Source: Dactylosporangium aurantiacum (GTDB lineage Bacteria; Actinomycetota; Actinomycetes; Mycobacteriales; Micromonosporaceae). From it: 64,000 nucleotides of DNA. Under the pieces are notes generated by a model that was not told the DNA's origin, did not search any database, and was given only the letters and a program-made list of their open reading frames with translations. The translations under genes and the position numbers were made by a program. The stretch's first letter is position 1. Each line of letters starts with the position of its first letter. Below are positions 8,768 through 17,461 of the stretch, piece after piece. Where the stretch lies: positions 124,001-188,000 of the forward strand of contig NZ_JNYJ01000015.1 in the NCBI RefSeq assembly GCF_000716715.1, given 5' to 3'.

Positions 8768-9577
8768 ATGGGCGTGGTCGTGGTCAGCGGCGGCACGAAC
8801 GGCATGGGGCGCGCGTTCGCCCTCGGGCGCGCCGAACGCGGCGACACGGTGGTGGTCGTCGGCCGCAGCCGCGCGCGCGGCGAGGCGATGGCCGGCGGGG
8901 CGGTCACGTTCCTGCCGGCGGACCTGAGCGGCGTCGCGGAGAACCGGCGGGTCGTCGCCGAGATCCTCGCCGAGCATCCGGTGGTCGACGCCCTCGCGCT
9001 GTTCGCCAACGCCGTCTCGACGCGGCGCGAGGTGACCGCCGAGGGCCTCGAACGCACCTTCGCGCTGTACTACCTCAGCCGGTACCTGCTGAGCTTCGGA
9101 CTCCGGCCGGCACTGGACCGGGCGGCCCGGCCCGTCATCGTCAACGTCGCCGGCGTCGGGGTCACCAGGGGCGCCGTGCGGTGGACCGACCCGCAGCTCT
9201 CGACCGGCTATTCCGCGGTACGGGCGCAGCTGCAGGCGGGACGGGCCAACGACCTGCTCGGCGCGGGGTTCGCGGCGCGGTCCGGCAGCCGGGCCCGGTA
9301 CGTGCTGTTCCACCCCGGGTTCGCCCGCAGCGGCGACCGCTCGGGACTGCCGGTGGTGGTCCGGGGGCTGCTCGCGGTCGCGTCGCTGGCGGCCCGGCCC
9401 ATCGCCGAGGCGGTCGCGCCGATCCACGGGTTCGTGGACGGGCCGCCGGCGGCGGCGCTGACCGCCGTCGACCGCGACCGGGTCCTCCCGCCGGACTTCC
9501 CGACCCTGGACGCCGGCGCGGCCGCCCGGCTGATGGACCTCACCGAGCGGCTGCTGGCCGAGCGGGAAGGTCAGTAG
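8768..9577 (+). CDS. Short-chain dehydrogenase/reductase
   Basis: 269 aa. Rossmann start MGVVVVSGGTNGMGRAFALG (TGxxxGxG-like, with SGGTNGMG). The acidic/Asn motif region is LFANAVST. The expected Ser-Tyr-Lys active site is not in its normal form: STGYSAVRAQLQAG has Tyr, but the canonical YxxxK lysine is not obvious (YSAVR). It may therefore be a divergent SDR using Arg, or a non-catalytic relative. Start chosen at ATG 8768, where similarity begins. Likely controlled by the divergent HxlR regulator. Confidence 0.8.
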   Translation: MGVVVVSGGTNGMGRAFALGRAERGDTVVVVGRSRARGEAMAGGAVTFLPADLSGVAENRRVVAEILAEHPVVDALALFANAVSTRREVTAEGLERTFALYYLSRYLLSFGLRPALDRAARPVIVNVAGVGVTRGAVRWTDPQLSTGYSAVRAQLQAGRANDLLGAGFAARSGSRARYVLFHPGFARSGDRSGLPVVVRGLLAVASLAARPIAEAVAPIHGFVDGPPAAALTAVDRDRVLPPDFPTLDAGAAARLMDLTERLLAEREGQ

Positions 9578-10034
9578 GAAGGTCGGCGGGAGGCCGGCGG
9601 GAGGGTCCGCGGGAGGGTCCGCGGGACGGTCGGGCGGCGTAGTCGACCGGGTCGTCGCCGCCGCCGGGACGCAACGGGAGCCGGGACAGGTCGATGCGCC
9701 CGAGCTGCCCGTCCGCGGTCCGGCGACGTCCACCGGCGCCGTCAAACCACATCGCTTCGCGTAAATTCCGGCGGATGGCGGACAACATCGGCAAAACGCT
9801 GACTTACATACGACTGAGTCAATAAATCTTCGCGCTCGGACTGTGATCATTGGCGCGGTGCAGGTAGATTGCGACCGGCACGGGGCGATGAGATCACGGG
9901 GCACGAAGATCAATGTCGCCCCGGCATATGCGCTGTTCAACGGTCGTCTTGACGTGGGGCACCACCCTGCGAAAAGGCGGCCGGAAGCTGTCCTTGGGCG
10001 AGGACCCGCCCATCGAGGGAATAGGAAACCACCA
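9578..10034. other. 457-nt gap: short GC repeats then the AT-richer leader of the glycan operon
   Basis: The left part has imperfect direct copies of gggagggtccgc just after the SDR stop. The right part (about 9770-9850) is unusually AT-rich (gtaaattcc, gactgagtcaataaatc) and probably carries the promoter of the operon starting at 10035. No convincing gene is seen. Confidence 0.45.
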
Positions 10035-11003
10035 ATGAAGATCGGCGTTACCGGGGGCAACGGGTTCATCGGACGGTACGTCTGTGAGGAGATCGAGGCC
10101 AGAGGCCACGAGGCGCTGGTGTTCGACCACCACGGTCACGGGCGGCGGGGACCGCACGCCGCGCCGGAGCGCGAGGTCATGCTCGGCGACATCCGCGACG
10201 CGACCGCCATGGTGGAGCTCGCGGCCCACTGCGACGGCATCATCCACCTCGCCGCCGTGCTGGGCACCCAGGAGACCATCCTCAACCCGCGCCCGGCCGC
10301 CGAGACCAACCTCGTCGGCGGGCTCAACTTCCTCGAGGCGGTCACCCAGTACCAGCTGCCGGGCGTCTACATCGGCGTCGGCAACCACTGGATGAACAAC
10401 AGCTACTCGATCTCCAAGACCGCCGTCGAGCGCTTCGTGTCGATGTTCAACGCCGACCGCGGCAGCCGGGTCAACGTCGTGCGCGCCGTCAACGCCTACG
10501 GGCCGCGCCAGCTCGCCGCCGCGCCGTTCGGCCCGGGCAAGGTCCGCAAGATCACCCCGGCGGTCGTCTGCCGGGCGCTGTGCGGGATGCCGGTCGAGCT
10601 CTACGGCGGCGGCCACCAGGTCTCCGACATGGTGTGGGTCGGCGACGTCGCCAAGGCGCTGGTCTCCGCGTTCGAGGCGGCCCAGGCCGGCACGGTGCTG
10701 GACCACGTGGTGGAGTGCGGCCCGGTCGCGTCGACCACGATCCGCCGCGTCGCCGAGATCGTCATCGACCAGTGCGAGGCCAAGGGCTACCCGCGGGCCG
10801 ACATCGTCGACCTGCCGATGCGCCCCGGCGAGCAGCCCGGCGCCGTCGTCAGCGCCAACGCCGAGACGCTGCGCGCCGTCGGCATCGACCCCGCCGACCT
10901 GGTGTCCCTGGAGGCCGGCCTGGAGCGCACCATCGACTGGTTCATCGCGACCCAGGGCGAGCACTGGACCGCGCCCGAGCCGCTCGCGCTCGCCGCCCGC
11001 TGA
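10035..11003 (+). CDS. NAD-dependent epimerase/dehydratase (extended SDR)
   Basis: 322 aa. MKIGVTGGNGFIGRYVCEEI is the GxxGxxG NAD-binding loop. IHLAAVLG follows, then the active-site region NNSYSISKTAVERFV with Tyr and Lys of YxxxK (YSISK), and NAYGPRQ. The family interconverts or dehydrates nucleotide sugars. First gene of a plus-strand run (10035-16893) with GT2, ATP-grasp, membrane and acyltransferase genes, so a sugar-supplying role for a surface glycan or glycolipid is likely. ATG 10035 follows an AGGA-like site; upstream in-frame codons lack family features. Confidence 0.9.
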   Translation: MKIGVTGGNGFIGRYVCEEIEARGHEALVFDHHGHGRRGPHAAPEREVMLGDIRDATAMVELAAHCDGIIHLAAVLGTQETILNPRPAAETNLVGGLNFLEAVTQYQLPGVYIGVGNHWMNNSYSISKTAVERFVSMFNADRGSRVNVVRAVNAYGPRQLAAAPFGPGKVRKITPAVVCRALCGMPVELYGGGHQVSDMVWVGDVAKALVSAFEAAQAGTVLDHVVECGPVASTTIRRVAEIVIDQCEAKGYPRADIVDLPMRPGEQPGAVVSANAETLRAVGIDPADLVSLEAGLERTIDWFIATQGEHWTAPEPLALAAR

Positions 11004-11017
11004 GGCACCGCGGACCC

Positions 11018-11992
11018 ATGCACCCGTTCGGCCTCACCGCCGTCGTGCCCTGCTACGACGAGGCGGACAGCGTCGCGCAGACGCACGCCGAGATCGTGGC
11101 CGCGCTCGGCGGCTACGACCTGGAGATCCTGTTCGTCGACGACGGCAGCACCGACGGCACCCTCGCCGAGATCCAGCGGCTCGCCGCCACCGACCCCCGC
11201 GTGCAGTACCTGTCGTTCAGCCGCAACTTCGGGTTCGAGGCGGCGTTCTCGGCCGGCTACAAGTACGCCCGCAAGCCCTGGCTCGTGCACCTCGACGCGG
11301 ACCTGCAGTTCCCGCCGGCCGAGGTGCACCACCTCGTCGCGAGGGCCCTGGAAGGCCACGACGCGGTGTTCGGCGTGCGGCGCACGCGGCACGACCCGTG
11401 GCACCGCCGGGGGGGCGCGGCCTGCTACCACTGGCTCGGCCGTCGCCTGCGCATCCGGATCCCGCCGGGCGCGACCACGTTCCGGGTGCTGCGCACGGAG
11501 CTGGCCAGGCGGGTGGTCGAGCTGCGCCTCGGCACCCCGTACTTCCTGGCCACCGTGCCGCTGCTCACCTCCAGGATCGCCACGGTCCCGGTCGAGCACC
11601 GGCCCCGCACCCGCGGCACGTCGAAGTTCCGCCTCGGCCGGCTCATCGGTCACGCGCTGGAGCTCTACGTCGCCTTCTCCCGCCGCGCCGTGCACTGGGT
11701 CGCGATCGTCCTGCTGCTCGCCGCCCTGGCCAGCGCCGGGCTGGCCGTCGCCGCGTTCGCCGGCCTGCTCGGCACCGGGGTCGCGGCCGGCGCCGGGCTC
11801 GTGGCGCAGAGCGTCGCGCTCTGCGGTGCGGCGGTCCTGCTGCGGTACACGGTGCTCATCGCCGACGCGCAGCCCCGCCCCGCCATGTTCTACGTCCGTG
11901 CGGCGTCGATCCCGGTCGAGCCCGCCGACGAGCTGTTCCCCGGCGCCCGACCGGCGCCGTTCATCCCGGCCCAGCGTGAGGACGCCGCATGA
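11018..11992 (+). CDS. Family 2 glycosyltransferase with two C-terminal membrane helices (DPM1/GtrB-like)
   Basis: 324 aa. GT-A fold: LTAVVPCYDEADSV, LFVDDGSTDGT, SFSRNFGFEAAFSAGY, HLDADLQFPP (DxD-type metal site). It ends in two hydrophobic helices (AIVLLLAALASAGLAVAAFAG and a GLVAQSVALCGAAVLL segment). This matches transferases that load a sugar onto polyprenyl phosphate at the inner face of the membrane. Starts 14 nt after the epimerase stop, and its own stop overlaps the next ATG (ATGA). Confidence 0.9.
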   Translation: MHPFGLTAVVPCYDEADSVAQTHAEIVAALGGYDLEILFVDDGSTDGTLAEIQRLAATDPRVQYLSFSRNFGFEAAFSAGYKYARKPWLVHLDADLQFPPAEVHHLVARALEGHDAVFGVRRTRHDPWHRRGGAACYHWLGRRLRIRIPPGATTFRVLRTELARRVVELRLGTPYFLATVPLLTSRIATVPVEHRPRTRGTSKFRLGRLIGHALELYVAFSRRAVHWVAIVLLLAALASAGLAVAAFAGLLGTGVAAGAGLVAQSVALCGAAVLLRYTVLIADAQPRPAMFYVRAASIPVEPADELFPGARPAPFIPAQREDAA

Positions 11993-13173
11993 AGAGCCTG
12001 CTCATCCTCGGCGCCGCCGACGGCGCGATGGCCACCTACCGCACCGCCCGGGCGCTGGGGTACCGCACCGTCGCCGTCGACCTGCGCGACACCGCCCCGG
12101 CGGTGGCCCTCGCCGACGAGCTGCTGCCCGTCAGCACCCGCGACGTGCCGGCGCTGAGCGAGATCCTGCGCAAGCGCACCGACATCGCCGGCATCCTCGC
12201 GCCCAGCAGCGACATCGCGTTACCGACCCAGTTCGCGCTCACCGAACGGTTCGGGCTGCCGTGCGGGCTGACCGAGGCGACGGTCGAGGCGTCCGTGGAC
12301 AAGCGGCGGTTCCGGGCCCTCTGCGACGAGCTGGGGCTGCCCGGGTACCGCTGGATCCAGGGCACCGACTGGCGCGCCGCCGGCCTGCGCTTCCCGCTCG
12401 TCGTCAAACCCGTCGACGCGCAGAGCAGCCGCGGCGTCACCCGCTGCCCGGACGAGTCCACAGTGGACGCCGCGGTCGCGGAGGCGCTCCGGCACTCCTA
12501 CAGCGCCGGGGTCGTCATCGAGGAGGAGGTGCAGGGCCAGCACTGCGGCTGCGAATGCGTCATCGACGACGGGCGGGTCGTGTTCATGGCCCTCACCGAG
12601 CGGCACATCACCCCGCCGCCGCAGGCGACGACCACCGCGCACCTGCTGCCCGCCGCCGTGCCCGACGGCACCCACGAGCGGATCGTGGCCGCCGTCGACG
12701 CGCTGTGCGCCCGCCTCGGCTACCGCCGCGGCCCACTCAACCTCGACCTGGTCGTGGACACCGACGGCCGGCCCTGCCTCATCGAGATGGGTGCCCGCAC
12801 CGGCGGCGACCCCCTCGGCGAGCTCGCCCGGCACTGCTACGGCGTCGACCCGATCGAGGCGTCGATCAGCGTCGCGGTCGGCGCGCCGCTGCCGCCGGTG
12901 CCGCCGCGCAGCGAGCCGCAGCCGGTGATGGTGCAGCTGCTCAACGCCGCCGACACCGGCGTCCTCACCGCCATCCACGGCGTCGAGGAGGCGCGCGGTT
13001 GGCCGGAGGTGGTGCGCATCGTCCTGCTCGCCGAGCCCGGCCGCGCCGTCACCTCCACCATCGACCTGACCAGCAAGCTCGGCTACGCGCTGCTGGCCGC
13101 GGACACCCCCGCGCTGCTGCGCGCGGCGGCCGCCCGCCTGCTGTCCACCGTGCGGTTCGAGGTGCGGCCGTGA
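11989..13173 (+). CDS. ATP-grasp ligase
   Basis: 394 aa. A pre-ATP-grasp Rossmann-like start (SLLILGAADGAMATYRTARALGYRTVAVDL) is followed by the ATP-grasp body: FPLVVKPVDAQSSRGVTRC, EEVQGQHCGCECVI, NLDLVVDTDGRPCLIEMGARTGGD (Mg/ATP acidic residues). The arrangement resembles carbamoyl-phosphate-synthase-like and amino-acid ligases that form acyl phosphates. In this operon it may attach an amino acid or other carboxylate to a glycan precursor; the substrate is not readable. ATGA overlap upstream and GTGA overlap downstream show tight coupling. Confidence 0.85.
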   Translation: MKSLLILGAADGAMATYRTARALGYRTVAVDLRDTAPAVALADELLPVSTRDVPALSEILRKRTDIAGILAPSSDIALPTQFALTERFGLPCGLTEATVEASVDKRRFRALCDELGLPGYRWIQGTDWRAAGLRFPLVVKPVDAQSSRGVTRCPDESTVDAAVAEALRHSYSAGVVIEEEVQGQHCGCECVIDDGRVVFMALTERHITPPPQATTTAHLLPAAVPDGTHERIVAAVDALCARLGYRRGPLNLDLVVDTDGRPCLIEMGARTGGDPLGELARHCYGVDPIEASISVAVGAPLPPVPPRSEPQPVMVQLLNAADTGVLTAIHGVEEARGWPEVVRIVLLAEPGRAVTSTIDLTSKLGYALLAADTPALLRAAAARLLSTVRFEVRP

Positions 13174-13844
13174 AACGCTTCTTCACCCTCGTCCTGGCCA
13201 CCCTCGTCTCGGGGGTGCTGCTGGTGGCGCTGGCCCCGAGCGGCAAGCAACTCGACTCGTTGTGGCTGTTCCTGGCGTACCTCGTGCCGTTCGTCCTCGC
13301 CGCCGAGACGATCGCCGCGCTGGACCCGGTGTGGCTGCGCCGCTGGCGGCTGCCGGAGGTGCTCGGCGTCCTCACGTTCACGGCGGTGTTCTGCGGGTTC
13401 GTGCCGCGCATGTTCGACCGGGTCATCGCCGACGACTTCGACGGCTTCTACTCCCTCGTGCGGGTCCTCGCGCCGCTGCTGATCCTGGCGTTCGCGCTGC
13501 ACCAGCGGCTCGGCGGCTCGCCCGCGGCCGCGGTGCGGCGGATCAGCTACGCCAGCATCCTCGTCATGCTGTCGGGGCTGGAGGACCTGTCGTTCTGGCT
13601 GTGGCGGGGCCAGCCGGTCCCGCAACGGTGGGACTGGGCCGACCACATGACGGTCCGGCTCGGGCACGTCGCCGGCCGCACCGAGGCGTACCTGTTCATC
13701 GCCGCGCACCTCATCGCCGCGCTGGCGGTGCTGTGCTGGCCGTCCCGCTCCCGCCGCGCCGCCACGGCCGCCCGGGGGCAGGGCCCGGACTCCGCGGCGG
13801 AGCCCTCGCCGGCCGGTCATGACGCTGCTCGCGCCGGAGGCTGA
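13170..13844 (+). CDS. Polytopic membrane protein of the glycan operon
   Basis: 224 aa, about six hydrophobic segments, beginning VKRFFTLVLATLVSGVLLVAL. Contains charged, conserved-looking stretches (FDRVIADDFDGFYSLVRVL, LEDLSFWLWRGQPVPQRWDW) between helices. No family recognised. GTG 13170 overlaps the ATP-grasp stop (GTGA), and its 3' end overlaps the next gene by 26 nt, so it is clearly part of the operon. A role in membrane assembly or modification of the glycan is inferred from context only. Confidence 0.75.
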   Translation: MKRFFTLVLATLVSGVLLVALAPSGKQLDSLWLFLAYLVPFVLAAETIAALDPVWLRRWRLPEVLGVLTFTAVFCGFVPRMFDRVIADDFDGFYSLVRVLAPLLILAFALHQRLGGSPAAAVRRISYASILVMLSGLEDLSFWLWRGQPVPQRWDWADHMTVRLGHVAGRTEAYLFIAAHLIAALAVLCWPSRSRRAATAARGQGPDSAAEPSPAGHDAARAGG

Positions 13845-15126
13845 GGCCCGCACCGGTGCACCCCGCGGCGGGCTGCTGCTGGCGCTGTTCGCCGGCCGCG
13901 GTGCGTTCCGCGCGACGATCGCGCTGGCGCCCCTGGTGCTCGCCGTGCCGTGGGGCGCGGACCGCTTCGCCGAGTACGCCGGTGCCGTCGGCGTCTCGGC
14001 GTGGACCGTGTTCGTCGCGTCCAGCGGCGAGAAGGCGGCGCTGAAGCTGGTGCCCCGGACCCGCCGGCTCGGCGGGGCGATCGCCCGGGTCGTGCTGCGG
14101 GTCGCGGCCGTGCCGGTGCTCGTCGCCGTGGCCGCGTTCGTGGCCGCCACCGCCCTGGACCGCGGGCGGGTGCTGGCCGCGGCGCTGCTGTGGTGCGCGG
14201 CGCTCGGCATGCTGCAGCTCGCGGTCGGCCTGCACCGCGTGCGCGGACACCCCGGCACCGACGCGGTCACGTTCGCCGGCGTGACCGGCGCGCTGCTGGT
14301 CATCTCCGCGTTGACGTTCCACTTCGCGTGGTCGCCGCTGCGGCAGCTGCACCTGTTCGCCGCGACGGCGCTGACCGCGGCGGTGGTCCTGCTGTGGCGG
14401 CTGCCGCCGGGCTGGTCCATCGCCGCACTGCCCGGCCGGGCCGCCGCCGGCCGCACGGTCGAGCGGGCCAGGCGGCGGCGGGTGGCCCGGCTGGTGCTGC
14501 GGACCTGCGGCCTGCTCGGCCTGCCCGAGCTCGTCGCGAGCCTGTGCCTGGCCGTGTGCTATCTGGTCCTCGGCATCGCCGGCCACGGCACCGAGAGCGG
14601 CCCGTTCTACGTCGCGGTCACGCTGTCCGGGTTCTGCTCCGCCGCGCTGACGTACCTGCTCCGGCTGCGCCAGCCGGCCACGTCGCTGCGGCTGCGCGGG
14701 CCCGCCGGCCGGGCCGGCCGGGCCAAGGCGCGGCGGCTTCTGCGCGTCGCGATGCTGCTGTGCCTGCCGGGCCTGCCGCTCGTGCTGTTCCTGCCGGCGG
14801 GCACCCTGCTGCTGGTGCTGCTGACCTGCCTGGAGACGCCGCTGTTCGCGCTGGTCGCCTACGCCGGCTACCTGGTGGAGAACACCGACGGACGGTCCCC
14901 CCGGCTGACCGCGACATCGGCTACCGTCGGTCTCGTCGTCGTGGCGGCCGCGGCGGCGCTGCTGGTGCCCCACGCCGCGTCGTCCGGGGCGATGGCGGCG
15001 CTGCTGCTGTCCGCCGGGGCGAGCGCGTTCGGTCTCGACGTCGGCCTCAGCGGAAGGTGGCGTCGCCCTGTGCGGACCCTGCCGCCGGGTCCCGGGGACG
15101 GTTCGCAGCGGCACGGGGGAACCTGA
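13819..15126 (+). CDS. Polytopic membrane protein, flippase-like by length and topology
   Basis: 435 aa with roughly 11-12 hydrophobic segments, from LFAGRGAFRATIALAPLVLAV to the C-terminal LLLSAGASAFGLDV. Basic inter-helix loops (KLVPRTRRLGG, RARRRRVARLVLR, RAGRAKARRLLR) recur regularly. Size and spacing recall Wzx/MATE-type polysaccharide exporters, but no diagnostic motif supports that. It overlaps the preceding gene by 26 nt, and its TGA shares a base with the ATG of the next gene. Confidence 0.65.
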   Translation: MTLLAPEAEARTGAPRGGLLLALFAGRGAFRATIALAPLVLAVPWGADRFAEYAGAVGVSAWTVFVASSGEKAALKLVPRTRRLGGAIARVVLRVAAVPVLVAVAAFVAATALDRGRVLAAALLWCAALGMLQLAVGLHRVRGHPGTDAVTFAGVTGALLVISALTFHFAWSPLRQLHLFAATALTAAVVLLWRLPPGWSIAALPGRAAAGRTVERARRRRVARLVLRTCGLLGLPELVASLCLAVCYLVLGIAGHGTESGPFYVAVTLSGFCSAALTYLLRLRQPATSLRLRGPAGRAGRAKARRLLRVAMLLCLPGLPLVLFLPAGTLLLVLLTCLETPLFALVAYAGYLVENTDGRSPRLTATSATVGLVVVAAAAALLVPHAASSGAMAALLLSAGASAFGLDVGLSGRWRRPVRTLPPGPGDGSQRHGGT

Positions 15127-16014
15127 TGGTGGAGATGGCTGTGATGACCGAAGGGCTGACGGTCCGGCTACACAACCCGGTCGCCGACCCGGAGCCCGCG
15201 GACTGGGCGGCGCTGCGCCGCCGGGCCGGGCTGCGGGCCAACTGGGCGTGGCCGGTGATGCGGGCCGGGCCAGGCCCCGCAGAGCAGCGCGCTGCCCGGG
15301 TGGTGGCTCGCGCCGTCGGCCGCGGAGGAGCGGCGGGACCTGGTGCGCGCGTTCCGGCGCGCGGCCCGGCGGGGCACCGGTCCCGGCGTCCGCGGGCTCC
15401 TCTGGCGGCAGCTCGGCGCGGCCGACGACGCGTGGCTGCCGCGGCCGCGGTACGCCAGACGCACCGAACCCCTCGCGGTCCTGGACGCGCCGGCGTCGGT
15501 GGACGCCTGGCTGGCCGGGCTGGGCACCAAACGCCGCGCCAGCGTCCGGCGCACCCAGCGGCTCGTTGCCCGCGACCCCGACCTGCAGATCCGCGCCGGC
15601 ACCGTCGGCGACGTGGCCAGCCCGGCGGAGCTGGCCCACCTGACCCGGCTCAACTTCGCCAAGCACGAGGCCAGCGCCCTCGAGCTGCGCAGCGGGCCCC
15701 GCTCGACGCTGTGGCAGGAGGCGGTCGCCGGCCGCGACGACGTCCACGTGGTCGCGTACCGGGACAACGCCGGCCTGCTGCTCGGCGCCGCCATGGTCCT
15801 GGACCACCCGACCTGGCCGATCTGGCTGTCGTGGGGCGCGCTGCCGGCCGAGGAGGGCGGCCGGCGGCACCTGTACTTCGACCTGTTCCGCCGGCTCGTC
15901 GAGCGGGTCGTCGAGCGCCGGGCGGCCGGCATGATCCTCGGCAAGGGTATGCCGGAGCTCAAGATGGACCTCGGCGCCCGGCTGCTGCCCCAGCGCGCCG
16001 CGGTGACGTTCTGA
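15126..16014 (+). pseudogene. FemX/GNAT-like acyltransferase gene, copy A, frame-disrupted
   Basis: The first ~48 codons (to WAWPVMRAG) are in one frame. The rest of the protein (LAPSAAEERRDLVRAFRR to RAAVTF, with WRQLG, TEPLAVLDAP, KRRASVRRTQRL, LTRLNFAKHE, DLFRRLVERVVERRAAGM) is open in the +1 frame from 15259 on. The body resembles GNAT/FemAB-like transferases that move aminoacyl or acyl groups. Members I remember have a longer segment between these two parts, so an internal deletion is probable. The body could still be made from an internal start such as GTG 15343, giving ~223 aa. Tandem paralog of the next gene. Confidence 0.7.
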
Positions 16015-16042
16015 CCGCGGCACGGCGACCCGGGGGACCACG

Positions 16043-16893
16043 ATGATGGAAACGGCGGTGCTGACCGAAGGGCTGTCGGTCCGGCTGCACAACCCGGTCG
16101 CCGACCCGGAGCCCGCGGACTGGGCGGCGCTGCGCCGCCGGGCCGGGCTGCGGGCCAACTGGGCGTGGCCGGTGATGCGGGCCGGGGGCTCGCACCGTCC
16201 ACAGTGGATGACCGGCGGGACGTCGTGCGGGCGTTCCGGCGGGCCGCCCGGCGGGCGCTCGGCCCGGGCGTCGCCGGGGTGCTGTGGCGCCAGCTCGGCG
16301 ACGATGACCAGGCCTGGCTGCCCCGGCCGCGGTACGCCAGACGCACCGAACCCCTCGCCGTCCTGGACGCGCCGGCGTCGGTGGACGCGTGGCTCGCCGG
16401 CCTGCGCAAGAAACGCCGCTCGAACCTGCGGCACGTCCGCAAGCTGGTCGCCGCCGACCCCGACCTGCAGGTGCGCACCGGCCCGGTCGGCGACGTGGTC
16501 ACCCCGGCCGAGCTGGCCCACCTGGCCCGCCTGAACCTCGCCAAGCACCCGGGCGGCGGCGGTCCGCGCAGCGGCCACCGGTCGCCGCTGTGGCAGGAGT
16601 CGGTCGCCTTCCGCGACGACGTGCACGCCGTCGCGTACCGCGACAGCGCCGGCCTGCTGCTCGGCGCCGGCACGATCCTGGACCACCCCACCTGGCCCAT
16701 GTGGCTGTCCTGGGGCGCGCTCCCCGTCGACGAGGGCGGCCGCCGCCACCTGTACTTCGACCTGTTCTGGCGCCTCGTCGACCGGGTCGTCGAGGGCAGG
16801 GCGGCCGGCATGGTCCTCGGCAAGGGCATGCCCGACCTGAAGGCCGACCTCGGCGCCCGCCTGGTCCCCCAGCACGCCGCCGTGACGCTCTAG
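16043..16893 (+). pseudogene. FemX/GNAT-like acyltransferase gene, copy B, frame-disrupted
   Basis: Same design as copy A. An N-terminal module of ~48 codons ends WAWPVMRAG near 16186. The body (LAPSTVDDRRDVVRAFRR to HAAVTL) lies in a different frame, offset -1, whereas copy A is offset +1. The two bodies share most residues (PRYARRTEPLAVLDAPASVDAWLAGL, then RKKRRSNLRHVRKL here), and the 5' modules are 123/125 nt identical. The body has its own possible GTG start at 16165 (about 242 aa), so a shortened protein may be expressed. Last gene of the operon; a hairpin follows its stop. Confidence 0.7.
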
Positions 16894-16922
16894 CGCCCGC
16901 CCGGCTCCGGCCGCGGCGGGCG
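16894..16922. terminator. GC-rich hairpin at the convergent end of the glycan operon
   Basis: CGCCCGCC (16894-16901) pairs perfectly with GGCGGGCG (16915-16922) around a 13-nt loop, directly after the last plus-strand stop and before the end of the minus-strand acetyltransferase gene. No U-tract. Probably a shared terminator. Confidence 0.55.
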
Positions 16923-16930
16923 TCCGCCCG

Positions 16931-17461
16931 TCACGCGCCCGAGGGTGTCGCCGTGTACAGCAGGTCGGGGCCGTCCTCGCCGGGGTGGTCCAGGTGCGGC
17001 GCCCGGTGCAGGCCGGCCCGCGCCGCGACGCGCTGCGACGCCACGTTGTCGGGGCGGATCCGGGCGACCAGCGGCAGGTCCGGGCGGTTGGCGGCCGCCC
17101 ACGCCACGACCGCCGCCGCGGCCTCGCTCGCGTAGCCGCGGTGCCACACCGACGGCGCGAACCGGTAGAAGAGGTTCAGCGCCGGTTCGCCCAGCAGCGG
17201 CATCAGTTTCAGCCCGCAGAACCCGACCGGCGCCGCCTCCGGATCCGCCAGCACGCTCCAGTAGCCGAACCCGTGCCGGTCCCAGTGCGCCGACCAGTGA
17301 CGCAGCCGGTCCGCTGCCGCGGGGCCGGTGAGCAGCCGGTCGCCGGGGTTGTGCAGGCACGCGAGGGGGTCGCGGTGCACCGCGAGGATCGTGGCGACGT
17401 CGGCGGCGACCGGGCGGCGCAGCAGCAGCCGCCCGGTGCGCAGCAGCGGGTCGGTCGTCAC
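16931..17461 (-). CDS. GNAT acetyltransferase (RimJ/RimL-like)
   Basis: 176 aa from GTG 17461. LLRTGRLLLRRPVAADVATIL opening, YWSVLADPEAAPVGFCGLKLM, WHRGYASEAAAAVVAWA (acetyl-CoA pyrophosphate-binding RGYxxE region), IRPDNVASQRVAARAG. The family acetylates N-terminal or side-chain amines, using acetyl-CoA. Its GTG overlaps the stop of the PaaK-like gene (GTGA), so the two are co-translated and may act on the same product. Confidence 0.88.
   Translation of the reverse strand: MTTDPLLRTGRLLLRRPVAADVATILAVHRDPLACLHNPGDRLLTGPAAADRLRHWSAHWDRHGFGYWSVLADPEAAPVGFCGLKLMPLLGEPALNLFYRFAPSVWHRGYASEAAAAVVAWAAANRPDLPLVARIRPDNVASQRVAARAGLHRAPHLDHPGEDGPDLLYTATPSGA

Noticed and set aside
15240..16200. Programmed ribosomal frameshifting in the twin acyltransferase genes
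   Set aside because: The offsets differ (+1 and -1) and no shared slippery heptamer plus structure is visible. Independent deletions or missing sequence fit better.
13711..16875. Very long minus-strand frame opposite the glycan operon (1,054 codons)
   Set aside because: Composition is low-complexity Gln/Arg/Gly, and the plus strand carries overlapping, motif-bearing genes.
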